This document shows, piece after piece, positions 13,462 through 13,845 of a stretch of 13,845 bases of DNA. Position numbers and translations under genes: made by a program. The DNA is from Phascolarctobacterium sp. (GTDB taxonomy: Bacteria > Bacillota > Negativicutes > Acidaminococcales > Acidaminococcaceae), in the NCBI GenBank assembly GCA_024405645.1, contig JAKSOJ010000011.1, positions 1 through 13,845 of the forward strand. Reading direction: 5' to 3'. The notes beneath the pieces are model-generated. The model searched no databases. It had not been told where the DNA came from and worked only from the letters and a program-made list of their open reading frames with translations. Within the stretch, counting starts at the first letter, position 1; the number at the start of each line of letters is the position of its first letter.

Positions 13462-13845
13462 TCAGATAAAAATTGCCAAAAGAACGAGAATTACGCCGCA
13501 AACGCCTGAACCAAACATAGCATAGCGATTATTCTTTCTTACTTCACGTTTCAGTTCTTTGTCGCCATCAATACGATAGTCGTAGAACAGTGCTCCATCC
13601 TTACGCCAGAGCTTGCCATCTTTTTGGTAACCAATAATGGTAAATTCAGGAAGATTGTTATTCCATTTGAAAGCTTTATAGGTAATGCGAATATCACCAA
13701 TATGAGAATTGCTAGCCTTCTTCACAAGCTGCATTGTTTCAAAAATGGAATCGTCAGATTTATCATGGAAACGATAATAGCTTTTGCCAAGATTTTTAAA
13801 CTTGGCAGGAATCTTTTTAGATGGCAGATTCACAACATTTTTCAT
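13462..13845 (-). CDS. Small C-tail-anchored protein of unknown function (start at window edge)
   Basis: At least 127 residues: a soluble, basic, beta-rich N-terminal part and one C-terminal hydrophobic segment (about 109-127, MFGSGVCGVILVLLAIFI), so it is probably tail-anchored with the soluble part in the cytoplasm. The soluble part is rich in Tyr, Lys and Asp, with a WNNNLPEFTIIGYQKDGKLWRKDG hairpin (residues about 67-90) and a short basic stretch (KELKREVRKNNRY) just before the membrane. The first ATG falls exactly on the last bases of the window, so its ribosome site is not visible and the true gene may extend further. It is the first visible gene of the three-gene unit. I do not recognise the family. 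Confidence 0.65.
   Translation of the reverse strand: MKNVVNLPSKKIPAKFKNLGKSYYRFHDKSDDSIFETMQLVKKASNSHIGDIRITYKAFKWNNNLPEFTIIGYQKDGKLWRKDGALFYDYRIDGDKELKREVRKNNRYAMFGSGVCGVILVLLAIFI

Overview
The window reads as chromosomal DNA of an AT-rich, anaerobic-type Bacillota (Firmicutes). The signs are strong GGAGG-like ribosome sites, consensus TTGACA/TATAAT promoters, compact hairpin-plus-T terminators, and gene families common in gut anaerobes (YfcC, GltS, YitT, an OatA-like acyltransferase, a QueG-like iron-sulfur protein). A Negativicutes member is my best guess, but it rests on general resemblance only. I see no phage, insertion sequence, CRISPR, rRNA or tRNA.

Left part (1-4430). The first 53 bases look like the 3' end of a rightward gene, closed by a two-way terminator. 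Three leftward units follow on the minus strand. An M20 metallopeptidase and a YfcC-type carrier form one operon behind a near-consensus promoter at 2826-2855, probably an import-and-hydrolyse module for a peptide or acylated amino acid. A PaaI-type hotdog thioesterase and an EamA/DMT permease form a second unit, ended by a hairpin at 2906-2940. A lone gltS (sodium/glutamate symporter) lies to its right and ends in its own terminator at 4400-4429.

Middle part (5656-8037). A 348-bp divergent spacer separates gltS from a rightward universal stress protein gene, which has an extended -10 promoter and a leader that could fold over its ribosome site. The stress gene converges on a leftward gene for a two-cluster 4Fe-4S protein related to epoxyqueuosine reductase; both end at one hairpin.

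Right part (7585-13845). A leftward operon runs from an OatA-like membrane acyltransferase fused to an SGNH domain, to a YitT-family membrane protein, to a DUF985-type cupin. Divergent from it, across a 283-bp control region with tandem promoters and inverted repeats, is a secreted protein with a Lys/Ala/Glu repeat stalk and a C-terminal domain resembling the 3D double-psi barrel of wall lytic enzymes. The two divergent lead genes therefore both look directed at the cell envelope. The last 2 kb hold three tightly spaced leftward genes for membrane-anchored or exported proteins that I cannot assign, the first of which abuts the right edge.

No obviously new defence or mobile system is present. 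The best candidates for undescribed biology are the three-gene envelope operon on the right, the acyltransferase/3D-like divergent pair with its control region, the unusual cysteine pattern of the QueG-like protein, and the possible RNA switch before the stress protein.
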